NCBI GenBank assembly: GCA_023614405.1
Contig: CM042692.1
Span: forward strand, 121,575,503-121,639,502
DNA: 64,000 nucleotides
Source of the DNA: Avena insularis
Taxonomy: Eukaryota; Streptophyta; Magnoliopsida; Poales; Poaceae
Direction of reading: 5' to 3'
A program made the position numbers and the translations under genes. Under the pieces are notes generated by a model that saw only the letters and a program-made list of their open reading frames with translations, had not been told where the DNA came from and ran no database searches. This document shows, piece after piece, positions 35,708 through 46,984 of the stretch (position 1 is its first letter; each line of letters opens with the position of its first letter).

Positions 35708-36143
35708 CAGAGTTCATTGCATGTGTGTTCTTTTCACAATCCACCTATGGATCCACCAGTGTCATTGCATGTGTGTTCTTCTCATTAACCACAGCTAGAG
35801 TCATTGCATGTGTGTTCTTTTCACAAACCACATATGGAACCACCAGTGTCATTGGAATGTGTATTCTTTTCAGAGACCACATCTGGAGTCATTTCATGAC
35901 TATTCTTTTCACATACCACATATGTATCCACTAGTGTCATTGCATGTGTGTTCTCTTCACATGCCACATATGGATCCACCAGTGTCATTGCATGTGTGTT
36001 CTTTTTACTAACAACAACTAGAGTCATTGCATGTGTGTTATTTTCATTAACCACATATGGATCCACCAGTGTCATTGCATGTGTGTTCTTCTCATTGACC
36101 ACATCTAGAGTCAGTGGATGTTTGTTCTTTTCAGAGACCACAA

Positions 36144-37802
36144 TGAAGGAAATATGCCCTGAGAGGCAATAATAAAGTTGTTATTATATATTCCTTATAT
36201 ATGATAGATGTTTATTTTACATGCTAGAAATGTATTGATTCGGAAACATCAATACATGTGTGTTTAATAAACAAAAAGGGTTCCTAGTCATGCCTCTCTT
36301 ATAGACTAGCTTGTTGATTAACAGGATGATCAAGGTTTCCTGATCATGGACATTAGATGTTGTTAATAACAAGTTCACACCATTGGTGGAATGATGTGAT
36401 GAACATTCATTCGAAGTATAGCATTACGATCAAGTCATTATGTTTATATTTCTATAACATCATACGAAGTAATCTTTATCCTTAGACCATGAGATCATGT
36501 TAATTGCTGACACCGGAAGAGTATCTTGATAACATCAAACGTCACACCGTAACAGGGTGACTATAAAGATGGGTTCAGTACTACGAAGGTGTTATGTTGA
36601 GGCTCATGGATCAAGAGTGGAATTTTTCAATCCAGATGACGGATAGATATACTCTGGGCCCTCTCGGTGATATCACATTAGGATAGCTTGCAAGCAAGTG
36701 ATGTGATCACTAGAATGTTATATCACGGGAACGAGAAAAGAGTGCATGTCGGTAACGAGATCAAACTAGGTATGGAGATACCGATGATCGAATCTCGGAC
36801 ATGTAATATATCGAGAGACAAAGGGATTTAGTTACAAGCGTTAAAGGTTCTCATGATCACAGGAGTCATCGTTGAATGTGTAGGAGTCAGTACGGATCTC
36901 CAGGTCCCGCTGCTGATTATTGATCGGAGAAGGGTCTCGATCATGTCTGCATTATTTGCGAACCGTAGGGTGGCACACTTAAGAGTTACCGGACACCATT
37001 TTGGAGCACATATGTTTCATTTAAAGAATTACAAAGCGCGGGAATTGTTTCAATATAAACCGGAAATTGTTTCGGGTGAAATTGCAGAAGGTGGTTCTGC
37101 ATGTGATATTGAAATATTGCAAGGGGCTATATGTGAATGTTTGTTAATTAAAGTAATTAACAAAATTCTGAATAAATTTAATAAAAGGGTTTTATTAAAT
37201 GAGAGAGCATTAAATTTGGAGAAATTTAATGCATTTAAAGTGGAGACTTTAAAAGGGAATGTGAAGAGGCATTTTAATGTGGAGGGGTTACCACCACATG
37301 AATGGGGGAGGTGAGGGGTCAGCCCCCCCCATGCGCCATCCATGGAGAGAGGGGGCACCCCCCTCCTCCTATAAAAGGCCACCCATTCCCTCCTTCATCC
37401 ACACACCTCCTTGTGAAGGATCTCTCTCCCCCTCTAGAATTATTCCCCCATGGTCTCGGATTAGCGAGATACATGTACCCGGTGGCATTTCGTCTAGAAG
37501 GAGTTGCTGCTTCCTTTGGATCGCTGGAGCGAGGAGGTGGAGGTTGTCCGTGGCTTGAACGTAAAGTGAAAAGTGCGGATGTGCTGCTGAGTTGCGGTGC
37601 TCGGACTTCCTCACGATCTTGAGATCGGCAAGTATACGACTACATCAACCACGAGTTCCTACTCGTTAACAAAGCTCGTTGTCTACGAGGGTAAGTTCTC
37701 GTTGGATGTATGTCCACCCGTTGCTTTGTACCTAGTAGATAGATCTTGGCGTGTAGTTCACACCGTAGGAATTTTTTTGTTTTCTATGCTACGGACCCAA
37801 CA
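36144..37802 (+). repeat. 5' LTR of the Copia element
   Basis: TGAAGGAAATATGCCC...GGACCCAACA, TG...CA ends. TATA box TATAAAAG at 37370-37377, in the right orientation and followed by about 430 bp of leader inside the LTR. Short open frames within it are not genes. Confidence 0.9.
37370..37377 (+). promoter_or_regulatory. TATA box in the Copia 5' LTR
   Basis: TATAAAAG after a C-rich run; the same box is at 55969-55976 in the 3' LTR. Confidence 0.7.
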
Positions 37803-37803
37803 G

Positions 37804-37816
37804 TGGTATCAGAGCC
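37804..37816 (+). promoter_or_regulatory. Primer-binding site, initiator-Met tRNA (Copia)
   Basis: TGGTATCAGAGCC one base after the 5' LTR, complementary to the 3' end of initiator-Met tRNA. It primes minus-strand DNA synthesis. Confidence 0.9.
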
Positions 37817-38861
37817 TGATCTATGCGTAGGTGCTTAGCACGGGTAGTACACATATGGTTGATATGTGGGCGATGATGATCATGTTATTGCATCTTCTAT
37901 GTATTTTGGATATTGGTGGCATAGTGGGATGAAGCCCGACCAACCTTACATGTCATCGTACATGAGACCGGTTCCACGACTGACATGCAACTTGTTTTGC
38001 ATAAGTGGCTGGTGGGTGTCTGTCTCTCCTACTATAGTCAATATCTGATTTACAACGAGTTGCTAATAACTTAGTTATCCTTGTTGTGGTTCATGTTCGT
38101 AGGTAAGAACGGTTCTATCTCCGAAAGCCCTAAGCCACGTAAAACTTGCAATTGATAAATTAGAGGCGTCTAGTTTAGATCGTTGCTAGGCTAGTGTGTT
38201 GATATGGTATTGTTGTAAGTAGATGTATGGTGGATACTCTTACAACACACTCAACATGTAAGTTCCATAGACCTTGGCCTTCCACACAAAGTAATGATAG
38301 AGATCATACCACGATGCAAGTGATAGAGATCAAATGCATGGACCATATCATCTCACTTTACACATTAGATGTTAGCATCTTATACTTCTAGTTTGGCGCA
38401 TTTGGTAGCATTATAAGATGATCCCTCATTTAGATATCAAGATAAAAATGTGTTCTTCCTTGAGTATGCACCGTTCTATGGATCGTGTTTCGAGACATCA
38501 CGTGATGATCGGGTGTACTCGAATCTACGCTTTCATAGGAACGGGTGTAAGACAGTTTTACACACGCGGATACTAAGGTTCTTACTTGGCGAGCCTAGCA
38601 TGTACAGACATGGCCTCTGAACACGGACCGAAAGGTTAAGCATGAGTCATATGGTTGATATGATGCCCATATAGATGCTCGCCTTTGAAGCTATATCAAC
38701 TCACGTGATGATCAGACTTGGTATAGTGGATTTGGTTCATGTAATCACCAAAAGGACACGAGGGATGTCATTTTTGAGTGGAAGTTCATTAGTAATTTGA
38801 ATTAGTTGAACTCAATCTATCATAAACTTAGTCTAAATAAACTTTAAAAATTCTGTTGTAG
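37817..38861 (+). other. Untranslated leader of the Copia element
   Basis: About 1.05 kb between the primer site and the gag ATG with no protein sense. Long leaders are normal in this group and carry packaging and dimerisation signals, which I cannot locate here. Confidence 0.65.
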
Positions 38862-40642
38862 ATGGCACCACCTGCTTTTAATTTCAATGTGTTCATGGAG
38901 AAAGAGAAACTTGCTGCGAATGGTAGAAACTTCACCAACTGGGCTATGAATTTGAGGATTCTCCTCACTGCTGCACAAAAGCAATATGTTCTAGATGCGC
39001 CGCTAGGTCCCCCACCAGCTCCTGATGCCCCTGACGAGGAAAAGAATGTCTATGTGACTCGTCAGGAGGACCACAACTTAGTTCATTGCGGCATACTGTA
39101 TGGGCTAGAGCCAGAACTTCGAAAGCGTTTCGAAAATGGCAATGCCTTTGATACCATGGGAGAATTGAAAATGATTTTCGATACCCATGTCAGAGAGAGT
39201 TATAATGCTACAGAAAAGTTCTTTAGATGCATGATGGAGGAAAACAGCTCTGTTAGTGAGCACGTACTCAAAATGTCTGGGTACGCCGATAAGCTTGTGT
39301 CCTTGGGAATAACGATTCCCATTGACTTAGGCATACATCGTGTTCTCCAATCTCTGCCACCTAGCTACAAGAGCTTTGTGATGAACTATAATATGCAGGG
39401 CATGAAGAAGTCTCTTCCCGAGCTTCTGTCAATGCTTAAGACTGCAGAAGTGGAGATTAGGAAAGAACATCAAGTGTTGATGATCAATAGGACCACCGGT
39501 TTCAAGAAGGACAAGAAAGGCAAGCACAAGGGAAAGAAGGGTGGCAAGTCTATTGCCACGCCTGAAAAGAACCCCCGGGCTGGCCCTAAGTCGACAATCG
39601 AAAAGTGCTACTATTGCAAGGGGACTAGCCATTGGAAGCGCAACTACCCCAAGTATTTGGCGGACAAGAAGTCCAGCAAGGCAAACAAAGGTATATGTGA
39701 TATACATGTTATTGATGTGTACTTGACTAGTACTCGCAGTAGCACCTGGGTATTTGATACCGGATCGGTTGCTAATATATGTAACTCGGTTCAGGGGCTA
39801 CGGAACAAGCGATAGCTAGCAAGGGATGAGGTCAGGATGCGGGTCGGCAATGGATCAAGAGTTGATGTGATCGCCGTCGGGACGCTACCTCTCCATTTGC
39901 TATCGGGATTAGTTATAAACCTAAATAATTGTTATTTGGTGCCTGCACTGAGCATGAACATTGTATCTGGATCGTGTTTGATGCAAAGTGGTCATTCCTT
40001 TAAATCTGAAAACAATGGTTGTTCGATTTATAAGAATGATATCTTTGATGGTCATGCACCTATGTTGAATGGTTTATTTCTATTGGATCTCGATATTAAT
40101 ATTACGCACATTCATAATGTTAATGCTAAAAATATTAAACTTGATGATGATATGTCTACATATATGTGGCACTGCCGTCTAGGTCATATTGGCGTTAAAC
40201 GCATGAAGAGACTCCATTCTGATGGACTTTTGGAATCACTTGATTTTGAATCATTTGATACATGTGAGCCATGCCTTATGGGCAAGATGACTAGAATGTC
40301 GTTTTCCGGTTCAATGGAACGGGAGACAGATCTATTGGAAATCATACATACTGATGTGTGTGGACCAATGAGTGTGTCGGCGCGAGGTGGATATCGTTAT
40401 TTTGTTACTTTCACAGATGATTTGAGTAGATATGGGTATATCTATTTGATGAAACACAAGTCTGAAACTTTTGAAAAGTTCAAGGAATTTTAGAATGAAG
40501 TGGAAAATCATCATAATAGAAAGATCAAATTTCTGCGGTCTGACCGTGGAGGAGAGTATCTAAGTTACGAGTTTAGCACACACATAAAAGAGTGTGGAAT
40601 AGTTTCACAACTCACGCCTGCCGGAACACCACAACGTAATGG
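38862..40642 (+). pseudogene. Copia polyprotein, 5' part: Gag, protease, integrase N-terminus
   Basis: ATG at 38862 (MAPPAFNFNVF). Gag spans about residues 1-245, with the UBN2-type text NFTNWAMNLRILL. The zinc knuckle at 39606-39646 reads CYYCKGTSHWKRNY: the last ligand Cys is Tyr (TAC, one G-to-A change from TGC), which should harm RNA binding. Protease has FDTGSVANIC (Asp at 39756). The integrase HHCC region is in MWHCRLGH...CEPCLMGK (about 40168-40290), and two of the three catalytic acids are in IIHTDVCGPM and LRSDRGGEY. TAG codons at 39813-39815 (KR*LA) and 40491-40493 (KEF*NE, CAG expected) stop translation, with no frameshift. The frame ends at QRNG where the Tat element is inserted, and resumes at 52559. 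Confidence 0.9.
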
Positions 40643-41420
40643 TGTCGTGGTGGTGTCACGGCAGATGCCATGGATAGGCTAAAGGTGGGGACTAATATGC
40701 ACTAGGGGAATCCAGGGAGGGATAATAGAGTTATTCTCTACACAAAAGCTTGTATTGCTATATCTTTAGGATTACAAGTGCTCCTTGAGCGGTATTGGCG
40801 AGAGGAGGAAGAAGGTACTCTCTTACTCTTGCCTACTATCTAGCCCAAGAACCCTAGATCTACTAGTGCTCAACCAACTAGAATTCTGCCAACCCCCTCT
40901 AATAGAACCCTAACCCCCCTTATATAGAGGTGGTTCAGTCCTGACCTAGGGCATACGTGGAGGCATATTCCTAAGAATATGGCCCCTCCCAAAGTAGTAA
41001 CCCGACAGGGGTGCTTTTCCCCCGCGTCACACTTGCTTTAGCAACGTAAGCCAACGTGAGCGTCGTCACCCTTGTCGGCCACGACCCGGTGGTCCTGCTC
41101 TTGCTTTATTCGCTCATCCAGTACGTACCGGACCTTCTTTTTTGACCAGAGAGATTCCTTCCTTCTCCTAGAAGCTAAGCGAGGATCCAGATCATAGTAG
41201 ATCCGGCCACACCCGTTCCTGCATATAAGTTAGACAAGTGTTTCTGACTTACTCCTTAAGTCGGATGAGACAATGTTAGGCGACCCCCCTGGTCCGGGTT
41301 ACTCCGTGATCTGGCCTGCCTTGAGGTGACTCGGCCAACAACCGCTTTGACCTTGCCGAACCTCGGCTAACTCGGCCCTTATAGCCCGGAGTGACCCTAC
41401 CCGGGGGTATCCCCCCAACA
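40643..41420 (-). repeat. 3' LTR of the Tat-lineage element
   Basis: Starts TGTCGTGGTGG and ends CCCCCCAACA on the plus strand. A TATA word (minus strand TATATAAG, about 40919-40926) is conserved in both LTRs. The next bases (41421 on) read CAGCTTCGGGGACTAA on the minus strand, a purine-rich tract in the place of the plus-strand primer. Confidence 0.9.
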
Positions 41421-41903
41421 TTAGTCCCCGAAGCTGGTGCGGTCTTAGCTGCCTTGGTGGCTAAGGCCACATCAGGTTCATTTATGTCCGAGCCTCAGAC
41501 GTTCAATTCCGGGTTAGCTCCTTATCTCGGATTATATGGATTTACGTTCCCTTCGTGACGCTCCAAGTTTCCACTTGCCGGTCACCACTTTGGCTCGGAT
41601 CCCATGGTTATCACGGTTTGATCCGGGCCCTGCTTCTTCTCTCATACGCCAACCCACGGAGGCTAATCATTACCTTGTCTTATTTTAAGGGCTCGCATAA
41701 GAACCGCCACAAGAATTGTCGGTTTTATCGCGCGCTGGTTACGCCATGCTGTCTCCTCGCTTACCGCAACAGACGCCGTGTCATGGGATCTCATCTACTG
41801 TGGCCCTTTGTGTGGCTTTTCTCGATTGGCTGATGCCGAGATACACGCCACACCGTGTGGTTTCGCCGCACAACGCGATCCCACTCATCGATCACCGGGG
41901 CGG

Positions 41904-41911
41904 TTAAATAG
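41904..41911 (+). promoter_or_regulatory. TATA-like box for the antisense gene
   Basis: TTAAATAG about 130 bp before the ATG at 42036, on the plus strand, opposite to the element's own transcription. The distance fits a plant core promoter and leader, but it is one word only. Confidence 0.4.
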
Positions 41912-42035
41912 GGAGGGCGTGTCCTTAGCATTTTCCATCTCCGCCCTTTGCCCGTTGCGATTTTCACCTTCGCCTTCCTCGCGACCACGCCGCTGCGGTG
42001 CTTTCCATTAGCAACGCCAACGCCACTCTCCCTGC

Positions 42036-45000
42036 GTGCCTCCGCATCAAGCCACCATCGCCAAGAATCGCTTAGCCACGGGTCCTCGTCAATCTAGACC
42101 ACAAACCCCCACCACCGCTAGCTCCAGCGAGGACAGCGGATACGAGATGACTGAGGAGGAGCTCGTCGTCGCCGAGCATGAGATGGAGGAGGACGCCGGC
42201 GCGGCGGACCGCGGCGCATGGGCCGGTTCGTGGGTCTGCCAAGACGACATCGACTGGCTCTACCGGACCAGGCGTATTCCTGCCGGTGTCGCCGCTCGTC
42301 TCCCTCCTCGGAATTGGCCCCCTCACCCAATCCGGGTGAGTTCGTCGTATTCCTATCCCATTTCCAACGGGGATTTGGTCTCCCGGTGAGCGACTTCTTC
42401 CGGGACTGGGTCAGGACGTACCACTTGCAGCCGCACCATCTCCCAGCGAACGCAATCACCTCTCTTTCTGCCTTTGTCTCTACGATCGAAGGTTATACCG
42501 GACTATGGCCCACGAAGGAGCTATGGATCCGGTTCTTCGGTCTTCGTCGCAATGTCATCCCCAACATCCACGTCGAGTCGGAGGACAAGCAGCTCACCCA
42601 GTTCGGAGCTGCCTCGACCTCGCCCCAAAGATTTTCAATCTTTCCCCGGGTCACCGGGCTTGACTCCTGCAAAGGATGGGCCCGGACCTTCTTCTACGTC
42701 CGGAACGAGGGTACCAAAGACTTGATTCGGTTGCTGCCCTACGCTCTGGGTCCCCCTGACACGGATTTCTGGGAGGAGGTCGCCAAGAAACCTACAGCTC
42801 TGGCCAATCAAGTCAACAAAAGATTCGTGGAGCTGAAGAAGCTCGGATTGCGCAACAAGGACGCTATGATCACGTTCGTGCGCAACCGAATCTCTCCCCT
42901 CCAGAGGCGCACCCACAAGTTGTGCCACATGAGCTTCGGTCACGACCCCAACCGAACCTCCTCCTTCGAATTGAGCAACACAGAGATCTTCCGCCGGGTC
43001 AAGGCTCTGTTCACCACTCACAAAGATTTCTCCGCCGAATGGACGTGGGGAATCGAACATTACTGTCGTGACAGGCTCCCTCCCGTGGTAAGCTTCGCGG
43101 GGTAAACTTATTTCGGATCAATTATGTGTCGGTTTTTGTCATATTTTTGACTCTGCTCTTTGTGCTTTTTCTCAGTTGTTTCTCCAGCAAACTCTCGAGG
43201 ATGGCACGGATCCGACCCTTAAGTGGGCGCCGGACCAAGAGATCCCGGATGAGGAGGAGTCGGACCAGGAGATGTTCCTTCCTATGACCGACGTCACCAA
43301 ACGTCCCAGCGGTAAATTCTCTTCTCTTAGAGATTGGCCCGATGATGAGGATGACTCGGATATCGACGGGATTGAACCCGTTGAGGCTGTCCCTCTTTCT
43401 TTTGCCTTTCCGGCATCAGCTAACCCCGGTGGGCATATCCACGAGGATCCTCCACTTGACACGGGCGAGCCGGTTCTGGTGGCGTCGAAGAAGAAGCACG
43501 GATCCGCATCAAGTTCTTCCTCCGAACCTTCTCAGCCCACCAAAAGGCAAAAGAAGGCCGGAGACAAGACTGCCTCCAAGCGGGCAGGCAAAGCCCCAGC
43601 ACGGAGGGCCCGGAAACCCAAGGAGACCGAGACCTTGGATGCGTAAGTCATTTTTCACTTTGCAACACACTTCTCCTTGCATCGGGGTAATTTCACTCCT
43701 GATATCATTTTCTTTTGCAGGCCTCCTATGGAGGTCCCTCAGAGCGGATCGAGCATCTCTTCTCCCCTTCGGTCCGGTCCTTCCCCTCCTCGTGACGACG
43801 AGTCACGCCCACGAGCCCTATTCCGAGGGCTCAAGGCTGCTCCGGTTCCGCAAGACTTATCAAGAGGAACGCGACCTCGGACCGGGAGGGGTCGGTTCGG
43901 CCGAGGCGACGGCGTCGCCACTTCGCATTGCCGCAACCAGCAACCACCAAGTCTATCAGAACCCCAAAGAAGAAGCAGCTCCAAGACCAGCTTCCGAACC
44001 AGCACTGTCCCGGCAGCCGTGAAACCCACAAAGCTCCAAGATTAAGTTCCTCTGCCTCTTCCGAGTCATCTCAGCCCCGGCAAGGAACCATTCCAGCATC
44101 TTCCAAAGGGAAATCCGTCGTGGTTACTTCTTCTCAGCAAGCTAAAGGCAAGAAAGCTCCGGATGCTGCCAAGTCTACATCCGTCGAGGCCGGGCAGCGA
44201 ACCTTGTCGTCAATGCTTCCGAAGAAATCACCAGCAGCGACGGATTCTCCTGCCGAGCCAACCGATGCGCAGCAGATGGTTCTTCACACCAGCCCAGCTC
44301 TTGCCCTAATTGAGAGGAAGGAAGCTCATGCAAAGGGCTTGGTGGCACCCCACATGCCCACTGGCGAACGGTACCCTCCGAGCCTTATCGAGTTCGTCAT
44401 GAACTGGAATAAGGCGGAGTTCGTCTACAACGACGATCTCCCGGAAAAGTTAGGCCCCGCAGAATTTTCTGCCCAGATGAACACTGCCGCCAAGGCAATT
44501 AACCTCGTGGGGCGAATGATGGAGGTATGTTGTTTCTCCTTTACATGCTGTAGATAATAACCATTAGTCCCCGAGCCTCCGGTGAAGTAGCTTGTTACTC
44601 GGACGGATGCTCCTTAGAAAACTAACATAGCTGCATGTAAACTTCAAATATGCACACACCTAGAGCCGGGTTAAGTTTCACTTGGCCCGGATCTTACACA
44701 CTTCGAATATGCACACACCTAGAGCCGGGTTAAGTTCCACTTGGCCCGGATCTTGTACACTTCAAATATGCACACACCTAGAGCCGGGTTGAGTTCCAAT
44801 TGGCCCGGATCTTACACACTTCGAATATGCACACACCTATAGTCGGTTTAAGTTCCACTTGGTCCGGATCTTGCACACTTCGAATATGCACACACCTAGA
44901 GCCGGGTTAAGTTCCACTTGGCCCGGATCTTGCACGCTTCGAATATGCACCAAGCTAACTTTTGTACTTCTTTCAGGTAACTACCAATCGCCGGAGCACC

Positions 45001-46375
45001 GAATTTCAACGCCTGCTTGATACCCACAAGATCCTGCATGCAAAACATGTTGCACTTGGCGCAGAGCATGAAAAGAGGGGTAATTTTCTCCCTCAGCACC
45101 TCTCCGTTTTTCTTCGCTTGTTTCCGCCGGACTAACCTCCTCATTCGGTTTTCTACAGCTGGGGTGGAGCCTGAGAACAAAATTATGCAGAAGAACTTGG
45201 AGGAAATCCGAGGTAAGTCCTCTTTTGCCCGACCTTGTTGTGTTTTCCATTTCTTCTTCTCCTTGGCTCGGCAAACATTCACTCCTCGGCTTTGCCGAGT
45301 CAACATACTATTTCAGCATCGCTTGAGGATAGTGTGCCCGTGCCTGATATGATGCTGCATTTTCTCGAACAAGCAGGACAGCATCAAGCTAAGCTGAAGA
45401 AGAAGAATGATGAGCTTGCCCTCCTCCGGACCAAGGACGACGAGATAACCAAGCTCAAGGCTGAGATGGAGAAGATGAAGGCCCAACACAAAACCGAGCT
45501 CCAAAAAGTTGGCCAGAACTTCACCGAAGAGCGTGAGCGCCTTACTCTCCATATCTCCAAGGACCAGGACCTGCTTAAAGAATCCGAGGTCCAGCTTGGG
45601 CCGGCGATCGCTGAACTTGAACAACTTCGCCAGAGACGCGACAATTGCATCAAGGAGTTGACCCGGATCCACGACCATATCTCACGTAAGTTTCTTTCCC
45701 TTATCCGACATAATTTTCCGGCTTTTCCCATATGTGTTTGCTTCAGCATCTTCCTTTTCCTTGTTTCCAGACCACTTTACCGAGGGTACTCCCATTGCCA
45801 GTGCTGCTGTTACCAAATTCCGTCGAGAAAGGGGTACTCCCGTCGCTCCTGATGGTGAGAGCATCCCCTTAGACATGGAGGACATATTGGTCGCGGTCAC
45901 TCGTGGAAACCATTAAGAACTATGGGAAAGATCTCCTCGACATTGCGGTCCGGATCTACAACACCTTCTGGCCAAGCGAGAGCGCTCCAAAGAGGATCAC
46001 ACTCCTTGCCGAAAAGCTTTTGGAAATTGAGACCCAGCTTGACCTCTGGAGAGAGTCCACCGGGCGTGCCGCAGCAGATACCCTCCTTCATCATATTCTT
46101 ACATGGTACGAGAAGATCGACTTGAGCCTCCTCACACGCCGGCGCACCGGATCCAAATGGACCGATGATCCGGAGTGGGTAGTTCGCCAGCTTGCGCTAC
46201 AGCCTCGCCGAATATTCTTCGATCCATGACTCGGGTTGAGGGACCGAGCTCGAGTCCGTGGGATGAGCATATTGAGAACGTGGAGGATGGGTCGGGTGAG
46301 GATGGAGAAGATGCTGCTTCGGATATTGAAGACAGCGATGACGACGCCGAACTTCCTCCTCCTGCTGCTCCTTAG
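42036..46375 (+). pseudogene. Spliced antisense gene of the Tat element (plant transposon protein, PF04195-like), frameshifted
   Basis: Seven exons are visible: 42036-43087, 43176-43642, 43721-44524, 44977-45079, 45159-45212, 45317-45685 and 45771-46375. Every junction is GT...AG and intron phases agree (0, 2, 0, 1, 1, 1). Exon 1 has the family core PNPGEFVVFLSHFQRGFGLP, VRTYHLQPHHLPANAI and EGYTGLWPTKELWIRFF. Exons 2-3 are low-complexity, basic and serine-rich (TKRQKKAGDKTASKRAGK), suggesting a nuclear protein. Exon 6 is a strong coiled coil (MLHFLEQAGQHQAKLKKK onward). The tail is acidic, ending DSDDDAELPPPAAP. Frameshifts at about 42315, between 43930 and 44045, near 45900 and near 46200 break it. 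Function in these elements is unknown; the name of the family is from recognition of the text. Confidence 0.8.
44640..44952 (+). repeat. 59-bp tandem repeat inside intron 3 of the antisense gene
   Basis: The word tgcacacacctagagccgg recurs at 44651, 44710, 44769, 44828 and 44887, and a truncated copy at 44946: an exact 59-bp period, five full units. It lies wholly within the intron 44525-44976, so it does not change the protein. Confidence 0.9.
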
Positions 46376-46984
46376 TTGAAAAAACTTGAAAATTTTATCA
46401 GATCCCCGGTATGCCGGGTGCAATTGTATGCTTGATATGTGATATTTTGCTACTATGTTTGTATGCCGGATTAACTTGGGCGTAGTCCCCGAGTTTCATT
46501 TTCTTGTTCGTCCAATTCTCTGGCTCGACCCGTGTCTACCTTGATTCGGTTTTACGACTTACAAATCCGAGCTTCAAAAATTGTCTTAACAATACTTAGA
46601 AACTTTGAGGCTTGGATCAAAATAATTCAGCATAATAACTTGAAAATAAATATAGGGTTAGTCCGAAAAAATAAACGTTAGCTCGAATAAATTCGTTTCC
46701 TTAGTGGTTTTTCACGTGCTACGCAATTCCAAACTTGTTCCCTTGCTTGCCATGAAGCCAATTCTTGTTGGACAGCAGCAAGTCGAAGGGTTGGGTTTTT
46801 GGTGCTCGCACATTACTAATATGGGTTAAGTAAAACGACCCATTCCAGCTACCGCGTAAGAAATTACGACAAACATTATTAAGGCAGTCCACGAGTTATC
46901 GCCGAGGCGGTATTTCATTGATAAGCTCATTGCTGACATACATACCGACATATGAGATGACTCGGATACATACACTTCTTAGCT
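46376..46984. other. Spacer between the tail-to-tail antisense gene and integrase
   Basis: AT-richer DNA between the two converging reading frames. No gene. It would hold the 3' untranslated part of the antisense gene; no clear poly(A) signal can be singled out. Confidence 0.5.

Larger units (their letters stand above)
27507..36143. repeat. Satellite array, left part (48-bp and 39-bp monomers)
   Basis: Two related units alternate. The long unit (48 bp) starts CCACATATGGATCCACCAG and the short (39 bp) starts CCACATCTAGA; both continue with GTCATTGCATGTG and a TGTTCTTTTCA tail, so the short one is the long one minus 9 bp. A third variant has a 24-27 bp insert ATATGGTTCCACCAGAGTTC. Units often contain NdeI-BamHI (catatggatcc) or XbaI (tctaga) sites. 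Because 48 and 39 are multiples of three, all three plus frames and one minus frame stay open for long stretches; the open frames of up to 304 codons here are a result of that. The array continues at 56398 after the Copia insertion. Confidence 0.95.

Noticed and set aside
27507..36143. CRISPR array
   Set aside because: Repeats are contiguous without unique spacers, there are no cas genes, and the context is a plant genome.
37050..37382. Open frames in the Copia LTRs (minus 37050-37382 and plus 37302-37622) as genes
   Set aside because: They are LTR sequence with indel differences between the two copies that shift the frames.
45017..45352. 111-codon plus frame as a separate gene
   Set aside because: It runs through two introns of the antisense gene; the spliced exons give better protein sense.
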